Assembly (NCBI GenBank): GCA_025352665.1 | Contig: JANXSM010000166.1 | Location: 1 to 41,165 of the forward strand | Length of the DNA stretch: 41,165 nt | DNA from: Rhodospirillales bacterium | GTDB lineage: Bacteria; Pseudomonadota; Alphaproteobacteria; Acetobacterales; Acetobacteraceae | Direction of reading: 5' to 3' | Translations under genes and position numbers: made by a program | Notes under the pieces: model-generated | The model's input: the letters and a program-made list of their open reading frames with translations, nothing else | Told to the model about the DNA's origin: nothing | Database searches by the model: none | Part shown: positions 8,137 to 16,379 of the stretch, one piece after another | Position numbering within the stretch: the stretch's first letter is position 1 | Layout of the letters: every line of letters starts with the position of its first letter

Positions 8137-8442
8137 ATGGCGGAGCCGGGGACGGCTGCCCTGCTCGACATCGCGCGGACCACACTGCAGCAGGAGGTGA
8201 TCCCCGGACTGGAAGGCGATGCAAGGTTCAAGGCGCTGATGGTGGCCAACGCCATCGCCATCGCCATGCGCGCCCTTGGTAGCCCACCCGCCGAGACGCT
8301 GCCCGACGCGACCGCGCTGTGCCAGGCGATCCGCAGCGGGGCGCGTGACGACGATGCCGCCCTGGCCGCGAGGTTGCGGGCCTGGGCCGAGGCGCGCTGC
8401 GCGATCAGCGCGCCGAAAACCTTGATCAATGCTCCGCCATAA
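8137..8442 (+). CDS. Small DUF6285-like protein (LvaB-like partner)
   Basis: 101 aa, all-helical in appearance. The pattern is LLDIARTTLQQEVIPGLEG, then a conserved ARFKALMVANAIAIAMRAL helix and an acidic, Ala-rich C-terminal half. This resembles DUF6285 proteins, which accompany APH-type kinases and acyl-CoA dehydrogenases; LvaB of P. putida is a similarly small protein needed for the kinase LvaA. It starts 5 nt after the kinase stop, in the same operon. The function as a kinase subunit is inferred from context. The ribosome site is weak, in keeping with coupling to the upstream gene. Confidence 0.68.
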   Translation: MAEPGTAALLDIARTTLQQEVIPGLEGDARFKALMVANAIAIAMRALGSPPAETLPDATALCQAIRSGARDDDAALAARLRAWAEARCAISAPKTLINAPP

Positions 8443-8549
8443 CCAGCACCAACGCGGACAACAGCTGCGCACGACGCGGTTCTTGCTCGGCCAGACCGCT
8501 GGCGCAGTCTTGGCTTACCAGAGCGATATCGCCTTAAGGTGAAGTCGTT

Positions 8550-9425
8550 TCAGTGAACCATCAGCACCGGCAGATCGACGCCGTCCAGCACCGTCTGGGT
8601 GAAGCCGCCGAACAACGCCTCGCGCATGCGGCTGTGGCTGAAGCCGCCCATCACCAGCAGGCTGGCATCGAGCGCATGCGCCTCGTCCAGCAGCGTCTGC
8701 ACGGCGCCACGGCCGTCGGTGGCGACAACGAGCGACGTGGTGTGCGGATTATGCCAAGCCAGATTGGCGACCAGCTGGTCCGCCACGTCCTGTTCGTCCT
8801 CGGTCGTGTCCTCGCCCACCGAAATCACCACCACGCGGCTGGCGGCCTCGATCAGCGGGGTTGCCGCCATCACGGCGCGGGTCGCTTCCGCGGTGTCCTT
8901 CCAGGCGATGACGATCGTGCCGGGGAAGCGTGCAGGAACGCTCGCGGGCACGATCAGCGTTGGCCGGCCCGACTGCATCAGGCCAGCCTCCTGCGCCTCG
9001 CGCGCCGCCTCGCGGCCGGGCTGCGGACCGCCGACCACCACCAGATCCGCGAAGCGGGCATGCTCCGGCACCACGCGGGAGAGAGCGCCGATCTCGGCGG
9101 TGAATGAGGCGCTGACCCCATCCTGCGGCGCTTTCGCGGCAAGCGGCACGCCGTTGGACTTGCAGAACTCCTGCACCCCGGACTGGGTTCGGGTTTGCAG
9201 CGCCATGGCATCGCCCTCCATCCGATCGATCGTGACCTGGTCGAGCCCGCCGGCGCCGACCCCCATGCCGCCGCTGGCCATCGAGACCAGCACGTCCGTC
9301 ACGTCCAGGCGCGCGTGCACGAACGCCAGATGCGCGCCGTGCAGGCGGGCGACCTTGAGGGCGGCTTCGAACACGGCGGGATCGGCGGGGCCGCCGGTGG
9401 CGGAGACGAGGATGTTTTTGATCAT
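8550..9425 (-). CDS. Tandem universal stress protein (UspA family)
   Basis: 291 aa made of two Usp-like halves. The second half carries a clear nucleotide-binding signature near the C terminus, VMGGFSHSRMREALFGGFTQTVL (G-x2-G-x9-G-F-T type). The first half has a less complete one. Such proteins support survival under stress or low oxygen. ATG 9425 has AAGGAG 7 nt upstream and gives MIKNILVS, the usual Usp beginning; an earlier ATG adds an unlikely tail. It follows corC after 64 nt but has its own FNR-type promoter signal. Confidence 0.9.
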   Translation of the reverse strand: MIKNILVSATGGPADPAVFEAALKVARLHGAHLAFVHARLDVTDVLVSMASGGMGVGAGGLDQVTIDRMEGDAMALQTRTQSGVQEFCKSNGVPLAAKAPQDGVSASFTAEIGALSRVVPEHARFADLVVVGGPQPGREAAREAQEAGLMQSGRPTLIVPASVPARFPGTIVIAWKDTAEATRAVMAATPLIEAASRVVVISVGEDTTEDEQDVADQLVANLAWHNPHTTSLVVATDGRGAVQTLLDEAHALDASLLVMGGFSHSRMREALFGGFTQTVLDGVDLPVLMVH

Positions 9426-9479
9426 GGCGCAGCTCCTTGGTGGGCCTGGCGACACTACGCGCCCGTGCAACGTGGTGCG

Positions 9480-9493
9480 TTGATTTAGATCAG
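9480..9493 (-). promoter_or_regulatory. FNR/FixK-type box upstream of the universal stress protein
   Basis: Read on the minus strand the site is CTGAT-CTAA-ATCAA, matching TTGAT-N4-ATCAA at nine of ten fixed positions. It overlaps the corC stop codon. A possible -10 element, TAGTGT (9457-9452), lies 32 nt from the centre of the box. That is the class II FNR spacing, and predicts a start near 9445 with a 20-nt leader that still holds AAGGAG. Confidence 0.5.
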
Positions 9494-10386
9494 GCGACCG
9501 CCTCGACCGGCGGCGCCTTGCGCACGCGCAGCCTGCGGATCCGGCGGGCGTCGCTCTCGAGCACGCGGAACTCGAAGCCGCTGGGGTGGCCGATCACCTC
9601 GCCTTTGGTGGGCACCCGTCCCGCCAGGGTAAACACCAGCCCGCCGATCGTGTCGATATCCGCCTCGCGCTCGTCCTCGGTCAGCACCGGCCCCATGCGC
9701 GCCTCGAAATCCTCCACCGGCAGGCGCGCGTCCATGTCCAGGCTGCCGTCGCCGCGTTCCGTCACCATGGGGCCTGCGATTTCGTCGTGTTCATCCGCGA
9801 TATCGCCGACGATCTCCTCGACCAGGTCCTCGATCGTCACCAGCCCGTCGATCCCGCCGTATTCGTCGACCACCAGTGCCAGATGCATGCGCGCCTGGCG
9901 CATCTGCAACAGCAGGTCGAGCACCGGGATCTGTGGGGCGATCAGCAGCGGGCGGCGCAGCATGGCCTCGAGCTGGAATGCCTCCGGCCTTCCGACATAG
10001 GCGAACACGTCCTTGATGTGAATCATGCCGACGATCTCGTCGAGTTGGTCGCGGTAAACCGGCAGGCGGGAATGCCCCTCGCGGCGGATCTGCGCGACCG
10101 CCTCGTCCAGCGTCACATCCAGCCGCATGGCAATGATGTCGGCGCGCGGGATCATCACGTCATCCGCGGTGGTGCCGCGCAGGCGCAGCACGTTGGCGAT
10201 CAAAGCGCGTTCCTGGCGGTCGAGCTCTGGCGCCTGCCCCGGCACATGAATGGCGTCGGCGGCCTCCTGCACCAGTTCGGCGATGCTTTCGCGCACGCTG
10301 TGCTCATGGGGGCGGCGCAGGATCCTGCCGCGCAATCGGTCGAGCAGGTTGGTGCGGGCGGAAGCTGCGCGAGACGGCGCGTTCAT
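9490..10386 (-). CDS. CorC/HlyC-type CBS-domain protein
   Basis: 298 aa: two CBS domains (about residues 75-200) and a C-terminal CorC/HlyC transporter-associated domain (about 215-295). The marks are DVMIPRADI, where CBS1 begins, and VVDEYGGIDGLVTIEDLVEEIVGDI, the hallmark of the family. It lacks the DUF21 membrane domain, as CorC of Escherichia coli does. Roles proposed for such proteins include magnesium/cobalt efflux. ATGA overlap with ybeY shows operon coupling. In many alphaproteobacteria lnt follows; here it does not. Confidence 0.9.
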   Translation of the reverse strand: MNAPSRAASARTNLLDRLRGRILRRPHEHSVRESIAELVQEAADAIHVPGQAPELDRQERALIANVLRLRGTTADDVMIPRADIIAMRLDVTLDEAVAQIRREGHSRLPVYRDQLDEIVGMIHIKDVFAYVGRPEAFQLEAMLRRPLLIAPQIPVLDLLLQMRQARMHLALVVDEYGGIDGLVTIEDLVEEIVGDIADEHDEIAGPMVTERGDGSLDMDARLPVEDFEARMGPVLTEDEREADIDTIGGLVFTLAGRVPTKGEVIGHPSGFEFRVLESDARRIRRLRVRKAPPVEAVA

Positions 10387-10841
10387 GTTCGTTTCCAGGG
10401 GTTGGACAGTTTCAGCCGACCGAGCAGACGTGCTTCGGCCTGTTCCATGCGCCGGGCGGCGCCCGCCTCATGGTGATCATAGCCTTGCAGGTGCAAGGCG
10501 CCGTGGATGACGAGATGGGCCAGCACATGGGATGGTTTGCGCCCGGCGGCCGCAGCCTCGCGGCGCACCACGCCGAGGGCGAGCACGATCTCGCCCGCCA
10601 TGCCAGGGCCGGGCGGGTCGAAGGTCAGCACGTTGGTGGGCTTGTTGATGCCGCGATGGCGTGCGTTGAGCGCGCGCACCACGCGATCCGAGGTCAGCAG
10701 GATGGTGGCATCAGCACCTGCGATTTCGGCGGCGCGGCGGGCCACCGTGGCAGGAGATTTCACGACTCGGTGCCAGGCCGTGTCTTCTGTGAGGATTTGG
10801 ACCCGGGATTGCGCCCGGGTCCAACTACTTCCGTCCGTCAT
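10383..10841 (-). CDS. ybeY: Endoribonuclease YbeY
   Basis: 152 aa. The zinc-binding signature is HGALHLQGYDH (H113, H117, H123), complete and in its usual C-terminal place; the substrate-side TNVLTFD motif is at residues 69-75. YbeY acts in 16S rRNA 3' maturation and ribosome quality control. ATG 10841 begins one nucleotide after the phoH stop (TAACATG), and the 3' end overlaps corC by 4 nt. Confidence 0.95.
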   Translation of the reverse strand: MTDGSSWTRAQSRVQILTEDTAWHRVVKSPATVARRAAEIAGADATILLTSDRVVRALNARHRGINKPTNVLTFDPPGPGMAGEIVLALGVVRREAAAAGRKPSHVLAHLVIHGALHLQGYDHHEAGAARRMEQAEARLLGRLKLSNPWKRT

Positions 10842-10842
10842 G

Positions 10843-11922
10843 TTATTTGCCGGAACCCTCAAGGCGCCCATCCTGGCGCCCGTCCTGGCGACGCGCTTCT
10901 CGCCTGGTGTCCTTCTCGGCACTGGCGCGCTGCTCATAGGCATCCACGATGCGGGCCACCAGCGGATGGCGCACCACGTCGCGCTTGTCGAAGCGGCAGA
11001 CGCCGATCCCTGGCAGGCCTTCCAGTGTTTCCAGCGCATCGCGCAGCCCGGAGCGGGCGCCGGATGGCAGATCGACCTGCGACAAATCGCCGGCGACCAC
11101 CATGCGCGTGCCCTCGCCCATGCGGGTGAGGAACATCTTCATCTGCACCGGCGTGGTGTTCTGCGCCTCGTCCAGGATCACAAACGCATGCTTGAGCGTG
11201 CGGCCGCGCATGAAGGCGAGCGGCGCCACCTCGATCTCGCCGGTCGCCATGCGCTTGGCCATCATCTCGGCCGGCATCATCTCGCCCAAGGCGTCATACA
11301 GCGGGCGCAGATAGGGATCGACCTTCTCCTTCAGGTCGCCAGGCAGGAAGCCGAGCCGTTCACCGGCTTCGACCGCGGGGCGCGACAGAATGATACGATC
11401 GACGGTGCCGGCGGTGAGCATGGCAACCGCCTGGGCCACGGCGAGATAGGTCTTGCCGGTGCCGGCTGGGCCGATGCCAAAAACCATCTCGTGCTTGGCA
11501 AGCAAATCCATGTAGGTGGCCTGGCCGGGGCTGCGCGGCCCCACTGCACCGCGACGCGTGCGAATGGCCGGCAAGTCCGCCAGCGGCAGGCGAGGGTCGT
11601 CGATTTCCGCCATGCGCACCGCGGCATCCACGTCACTTGGGCTCAACGGCTCGCCCCGTTCCAGCCTGCGATACAAACTGTTCACCGCCGATTGCGCGGC
11701 CTCCACGCGGGCCGCGTCGCCGTTGATCGCCAACCGGTTGCCGCGGCACGACATGCGTACCCCCAAGCCCTGCTCCAGACGCACGATGTTGCGGTCGTGA
11801 TCGCCGAGCAACAGAGCCAGCAGCCCGTTATCGGCAAAGGTGAGGGTGATGGCCTTGGTGCCCAACGAGGCGGTGGCCGAGACGGGTTTGCGATCAGCCG
11901 GAGACAGGGTGATTTGGGTCAA
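10843..11922 (-). CDS. phoH: PhoH-like ATPase (YbeZ type)
   Basis: About 359 aa with a KH-like N-terminal part and a P-loop ATPase domain. Walker A is GPAGTGKT (151-158), Walker B is VILDEAQNT, and [17 protein letters not shown] is the PhoH signature. The protein is thought to work with YbeY in RNA metabolism. No ATG fits: an ATG at 12045 lies far inside miaB. TTG 11922 overlaps the miaB stop as TTGA and has GAGGAG 10 nt upstream, so I use it. It has a basic, repetitive C-terminal tail ([14 protein letters not shown]). Confidence 0.9.
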   Translation of the reverse strand: MTQITLSPADRKPVSATASLGTKAITLTFADNGLLALLLGDHDRNIVRLEQGLGVRMSCRGNRLAINGDAARVEAAQSAVNSLYRRLERGEPLSPSDVDAAVRMAEIDDPRLPLADLPAIRTRRGAVGPRSPGQATYMDLLAKHEMVFGIGPAGTGKTYLAVAQAVAMLTAGTVDRIILSRPAVEAGERLGFLPGDLKEKVDPYLRPLYDALGEMMPAEMMAKRMATGEIEVAPLAFMRGRTLKHAFVILDEAQNTTPVQMKMFLTRMGEGTRMVVAGDLSQVDLPSGARSGLRDALETLEGLPGIGVCRFDKRDVVRHPLVARIVDAYEQRASAEKDTRREARRQDGRQDGRLEGSGK

Positions 11923-13289
11923 ACGCAGGCATGCTCCTCGACAAGGGTTCCAGTCAGAGAGTTGGGGTGGGCGAGGCTGATAAACACCGGCACGATGTGG
12001 CCGATGAGGGTTTCCGGCCCCTGCACATGCACGGGCTGGAGCCATGGGGTGCGGCCGCCGATCTGGCCCGCCCGGCGACCTGGGTTGGTGAACAGCACGG
12101 GCACGACCTGGCCCTGCTTGGCCACGTTGAACGCGGTCTGCTGTTCGCGCAGCAGCGCCTGCAATGTTTGCAGCCGGCGGTCCTTGGTGGCTTCGTCAAC
12201 CTGGCCGGGGCTGCCGGCGGCGGGGGTGCCGGGCCGGGGCGAGTATTTGAAGCTGAACGCGCTGGCGAATCCGATGTCGCGCACCAGGGCCAGCGTGTCT
12301 TCGAAATCCTGCTCGGTCTCGCCGGGGTGGCCGACGATGAAGTCGGACGACAGTGCGAGGTCTGGCCGCACCTGACGCAGCCGGGCAACCAGATCGCGGT
12401 ACTCGGCGCCGGTGTGGCGGCGGTTCATGGCGGCGAGGATGCGGTCGGAGCCGGACTGCACGGGCAGATGCAGGAAGGGCATCAGCTCCGGCACTTCGGC
12501 GTGGGCCGCGATCAGGTCGGCGTCCATGTCACGCGGGTGCGAGGTGGTGTAGCGGATCCGCGTGAGGCCGGGGATACGGGCCAGCGCCCGGGCGAGGCGG
12601 CCGAGGCTGGAAGGCACGCCGTGCTCATCGATGCCATGCCAGGCGTTCACGTTCTGGCCGAGCAGGGTGATCTCCTGCGTGCCCTGCGCCACCAGGCGGC
12701 GGGCCTCGGCCAGCACCGCGACCTGTGAGCGGCTGCTTTCGGCGCCGCGCGTGTAGGGCACCACGCAGAAGCTGCAGAACTTGTCGCAGCCTTCCTGGAT
12801 GGTGAGGAATGCCGTCAATCCCTGTGGCGCGACGGCGTCCGGCAGGAAATCGAATTTCTCCTCGGCCGGGAAATCCGTGTCGATCACGGCGCCGGCGGCG
12901 CGGCTGGCCTGGGCGATCATTTCAGGCAGGCGGTGGTAGGTCTGTGGGCCCAGCACGATGTCGACATAGGGGGCGCGGGCGAGGATTTCGGCGCCTTCCG
13001 CCTGTGCCACACAGCCGGCGACGGCCAGGATCATGCGATCGCCGGCCAGGCGACGGGCTTCCTTCATGAGGCGCAGCCGGCCGAGCTCGGAAAACACCTT
13101 TTCCGCCGCCTTGTCGCGGATGTGGCAGGTGTTGAGGATCACCATATCGGCCGTTTCAGCCGAGTCGGACGGCGCATATCCTAACGGGGCCAGCACATCG
13201 GCCATGCGTCCGCTGTCGTATACGTTCATCTGGCAGCCCCACGTAATCATGTGGAGGCGCTTGGTGTTTGGTTTGCTCTGTTCGATCAT
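11919..13289 (-). CDS. miaB: tRNA-2-methylthio-N6-dimethylallyladenosine synthase MiaB
   Basis: 456 aa radical-SAM methylthiotransferase that adds a methylthio group to i6A37 of tRNA. The N-terminal cluster ligands are C19 (WGCQMN), C55 (NTCHIRDKA) and C93 (AGCVAQ). The radical-SAM CxxxCxxC is C168, C172 and C175 in [16 protein letters not shown], and a C-terminal TRAM domain follows. The WGCQMN and NTCHIRDKA wording fits MiaB rather than RimO or MtaB. ATG 13289 has AGGAA 5 nt upstream. First gene of the miaB-phoH-ybeY-corC operon. Confidence 0.96.
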   Translation of the reverse strand: MIEQSKPNTKRLHMITWGCQMNVYDSGRMADVLAPLGYAPSDSAETADMVILNTCHIRDKAAEKVFSELGRLRLMKEARRLAGDRMILAVAGCVAQAEGAEILARAPYVDIVLGPQTYHRLPEMIAQASRAAGAVIDTDFPAEEKFDFLPDAVAPQGLTAFLTIQEGCDKFCSFCVVPYTRGAESSRSQVAVLAEARRLVAQGTQEITLLGQNVNAWHGIDEHGVPSSLGRLARALARIPGLTRIRYTTSHPRDMDADLIAAHAEVPELMPFLHLPVQSGSDRILAAMNRRHTGAEYRDLVARLRQVRPDLALSSDFIVGHPGETEQDFEDTLALVRDIGFASAFSFKYSPRPGTPAAGSPGQVDEATKDRRLQTLQALLREQQTAFNVAKQGQVVPVLFTNPGRRAGQIGGRTPWLQPVHVQGPETLIGHIVPVFISLAHPNSLTGTLVEEHACV

Positions 13290-13487
13290 AACTGTTCCTG
13301 CGGCCGGTCCGGCTTGGGGCCGGGGCGCATCGCAGGAATGGTCAGCTGCGGGCGGGCGGTCAAGCACAAGGGCGCGGGAATACCTCAAAACCGAAGCTTA
13401 GTCTCGCAGGTTTTGCGGTGGGCGTGTCAACTCTGAACAGAATTTTGCAAGACAATCTTAATATGCCGCGGTTCAATTTGAGGTCGT

Positions 13488-14459
13488 TCAAACGAAAGCC
13501 GGGCTGGCTGCAGGGGTGGGCCCTGTGACGGCTCCTGCGATGGGCTGGGCGGGACGGTTCTGCCGCAAGGTGGCGGCACCATCCGCCACGATCGCCCACA
13601 CCGCCTGCGATAACGCCTTGCGGCTGGCGTAGTTGGCCGGATCGATCGGCTGGTGCAGCAGCACCGTGGCGCGCATCCCCTTGTGCTGGGCCAGCCGCCA
13701 GAAATGCGAGCCGATGTCCATGTCGCCGTACCAAGCGAACAGCGGCCGCGACGCACGCCCGATCGGCAGGCCCGCCAGCCGGTCATAGACCACCGACACC
13801 GGCTGGACGATGGCGGTCTGCCTCGAGGGCGTGACCTTCAGTTCCGCGACCGACAGGAATGCCGAGCGGAACGGCAGTACGCGACTGCCGTCGCTGGTGG
13901 TGCCTTCGGGGAACAGGATCAAATTGTCGCCAGCCGAAAGCCTGACGCCCATGTCATCGCGCTCCCGGCCAGTGCTGGCGCGGCTGCGGCGCACGTAGAC
14001 GGTGCGGCCCAACCTTGCGATGGTGCCGATGATGGGCCAGCGGGCGACCTCCTCCTTGGCGATGAAATGGGCCGGCAAACGGGCGCCAAGCACGAGAATG
14101 TCGAGCCACGAGGAGTGGTTGGAGACGAAAACCACCGGGCGGCCGTCTGCACCGGGGGGGGAGACCACGCCGATCACCCGCACGTGCAGCCCGATCAGGC
14201 CACCCAGGGTGCGCCAGTACACCTGTGAAAAGGCCATTTTCGCCGGCCCCGGGAACAGAATCAGCACGGATTGCACGGGAAGGCACAGCAAAGTCCATAC
14301 CAGGGCGAACAAGCCGCGCCGGATGGCGCGAACCCGACGCACCACTCCGCGTTGGGTAGGCAGGGCAATGCTGGACCAGGCCGCGTCGTCGATTTCCTGG
14401 TGCGGCTTGCGCAGCAGGGGCAGACGCTTCGCCTTGAGACGGTGGGGAGTGATATCCAT
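13488..14459 (-). CDS. plsC: 1-acyl-sn-glycerol-3-phosphate acyltransferase (PlsC family)
   Basis: 323 aa. A hydrophobic segment (about residues 48-70) precedes the acyltransferase domain. Motif I is NHSSWLD (H115, D120) and motif III is FPEGTT (183-188). It transfers an acyl chain to lysophosphatidic acid or a related lyso-lipid at the inner membrane; ornithine-lipid or other acyltransferases of the same family cannot be excluded. It lies upstream of miaB on the same strand with a gap of about 200 bp, and is divergent from tamA. Confidence 0.85.
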   Translation of the reverse strand: MDITPHRLKAKRLPLLRKPHQEIDDAAWSSIALPTQRGVVRRVRAIRRGLFALVWTLLCLPVQSVLILFPGPAKMAFSQVYWRTLGGLIGLHVRVIGVVSPPGADGRPVVFVSNHSSWLDILVLGARLPAHFIAKEEVARWPIIGTIARLGRTVYVRRSRASTGRERDDMGVRLSAGDNLILFPEGTTSDGSRVLPFRSAFLSVAELKVTPSRQTAIVQPVSVVYDRLAGLPIGRASRPLFAWYGDMDIGSHFWRLAQHKGMRATVLLHQPIDPANYASRKALSQAVWAIVADGAATLRQNRPAQPIAGAVTGPTPAASPAFV

Positions 14460-14516
14460 GACGTGCCGATTACTCCCGCGACACATAACGGACAATGAAA
14501 GCTTCGTGATCCTTCC

Positions 14517-16379
14517 TTGACATCCAGATGGCACCAAAGGATCGGGCGAGGCGCATGCCTGCTGGCAGGGCTGTTGCTGGCAAGGGAAACCCGCGTCAAT
14601 GCCGCCGATAGCGTGACCTACTCGGTTACCATCGCCCCCAGCGGCAACGACGCGGTGGACCAAGCGGTGCACGACGCCGCAACGCTTGTGTCGCTGCGCG
14701 GCGACGGGCCCGACGCCGGGCGGCTGGAGCCAGTGGGCCTGCTGGCCCGCGCCCGCACCGATGCCAGCCGCTTCGCAGCCGCCCTGAACAGCCTTGGCCA
14801 CTACGCCGGCACCGCCACGATCACCGTCGCCGGCCGGGCGCTCGACGACCCCGCACTGGCCGACGCGCTGCAGGCGTTGCCGAACCAGGCAGACGTGCCG
14901 GTGGCCGTGGCGATCAAGCCCGGACCGGTGTTTCAACTCCGCCACGTGACCGTTTCAGGCGATGCCGCCGGCGAGCAGATCTCGCTCAGGCCCGGCGACC
15001 CCGCCGTGGCATCCGCGGTGCTCGCGGCTGGGGCCCGGTTGCAGGAACGCCTGCTGGCCAGCGGCCATGCCTTCGCGCAGGTCGATGAGCCCGTGGCGGA
15101 CCTCGATGCCGCCGACCATGCCGTTGATGTCACCTTCAATGTGCACGCCGGCCCACGGCTCGACATCGGTGAGATCACCGTGCAGGGCGAACAGCGGCTG
15201 CACGAGGACTACATCCGCCGCCGCCTCACCCTGGCGCAGGGCAGCCAGTTCGATCCGGCGAAGCTGGAGGCCGCACGCGCCGATCTCGCCCGCGTGCCGG
15301 CCCTGGCCAGCGTGCGTCTGGTGCCGGGCACCGCGGTCGATGCGTACGGACGCCTGCCGGTCACGGTTCAGGTCACCGAACGGCCGCTGCATGAAGTGAC
15401 GGTTGGGGCTGCGTTCTCGACCGACCAGGGCGCCAACGCGACCGTCACATGGACCCATCGAAACCTGTTCGGCGAGGCCGAGCTGCTGGCCTTGTCGGCT
15501 GCCGTCACCGACATCGGCGCCGGCGCCGCGACGCAGCCTGGCTACCGCGTCGGCGCGGCGCTGACCGTGCCGGACTGGCGGGCGCGCGACCAGTCGCTGG
15601 ATTTCACCGCTTTGGCGGTGCGCGAATCGCTGGACGCCTATGACCGCACCGCCCTGCTCGCCGGTGCCGCCTTCGGCATGCGGCTGGCGGACCATCTGCG
15701 GGGCAGCATCGGCGTGGCCGCCGAGCGCGCCAGCATCACCCAGAACAAGGTGACGCGCGAATACACGCTGCTGCAGGCGCCGATCACGCTGCGCTACGAC
15801 ACCACCGACAGCCAGACCCTGCCGACCCGCGGGTTGCGCGCCGAGGCGTTCCTGACACCGACGCTCAGCCTGGCCAGGCTCAACAGCACCTTCGCCATCG
15901 CACAGCTGACCGCCTCGACCTATTTCGACCTCGCCGCCCCTGGCCGCGATGTGCTGGCGTTGCGCGGCCTCGTTGGCACCGTGTCGGGCGCCGGCACCTT
16001 CGACATCCCGCCGGACCAGCGCTTCTATGCCGGCGGCAGCGGCACCATTCGCGGCTATCGCTATCAGTCGGTGGGACCGCGGCTGTCCAACAGCAAACCC
16101 TCCGGCGGCACCGCCCTCGTGGCCGGCACGGTCGAGCTGCGGCATCGGATCGGGGCCAGCTGGGGCGTCGCGGGGTTTGTCGACGGCGGCGAGGTCGGCG
16201 GCACCAAGCTGCCTGGCGACACCGGCTCGCTCGGCGGCAAGTTCCGCCTCGGCGTGGGCTTCGGCGTGCGCTACTACACCTCGATCGGACCGATCCGGTT
16301 CGACGTCGCAGCGCCGGTCGGCCGCCCCAAGGGGGGTGATATCGGCGAGATCTATATCGGCCTGGGCGAGGCGTTCTGA
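14517..16379 (+). CDS. tamA: Outer-membrane assembly factor TamA (BamA/Omp85 family)
   Basis: 620 aa: a signal-peptide-like N terminus (GACLLAGLLLARETRVNA), POTRA-type domains (about 35-280), then a C-terminal 16-strand barrel with the Omp85 signature FYAGGSGTIRGYRYQSVGP and a closing strand ending in GLGEAF. With TamB it helps insert outer-membrane proteins or move lipids across the periplasm. No ATG is available in frame: a TGA lies 19-21 nt upstream and TTG 14517 is the earliest usable start. The stop overlaps the tamB ATG by one base (TGATG). Confidence 0.9.
   Translation: MTSRWHQRIGRGACLLAGLLLARETRVNAADSVTYSVTIAPSGNDAVDQAVHDAATLVSLRGDGPDAGRLEPVGLLARARTDASRFAAALNSLGHYAGTATITVAGRALDDPALADALQALPNQADVPVAVAIKPGPVFQLRHVTVSGDAAGEQISLRPGDPAVASAVLAAGARLQERLLASGHAFAQVDEPVADLDAADHAVDVTFNVHAGPRLDIGEITVQGEQRLHEDYIRRRLTLAQGSQFDPAKLEAARADLARVPALASVRLVPGTAVDAYGRLPVTVQVTERPLHEVTVGAAFSTDQGANATVTWTHRNLFGEAELLALSAAVTDIGAGAATQPGYRVGAALTVPDWRARDQSLDFTALAVRESLDAYDRTALLAGAAFGMRLADHLRGSIGVAAERASITQNKVTREYTLLQAPITLRYDTTDSQTLPTRGLRAEAFLTPTLSLARLNSTFAIAQLTASTYFDLAAPGRDVLALRGLVGTVSGAGTFDIPPDQRFYAGGSGTIRGYRYQSVGPRLSNSKPSGGTALVAGTVELRHRIGASWGVAGFVDGGEVGGTKLPGDTGSLGGKFRLGVGFGVRYYTSIGPIRFDVAAPVGRPKGGDIGEIYIGLGEAF

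Noticed and set aside
10843-12045. An ATG start at 12045 for phoH
   Set aside because: It would run 123 nt into miaB and add residues unlike PhoH; the TTG overlapping the miaB stop has a proper ribosome site.
13290-13487. Longer miaB start at 13388 or a small gene between miaB and plsC
   Set aside because: The extra N-terminal residues are not MiaB-like, and ATG 13289 has AGGAA at 5 nt. No other coding signal is seen in the gap.
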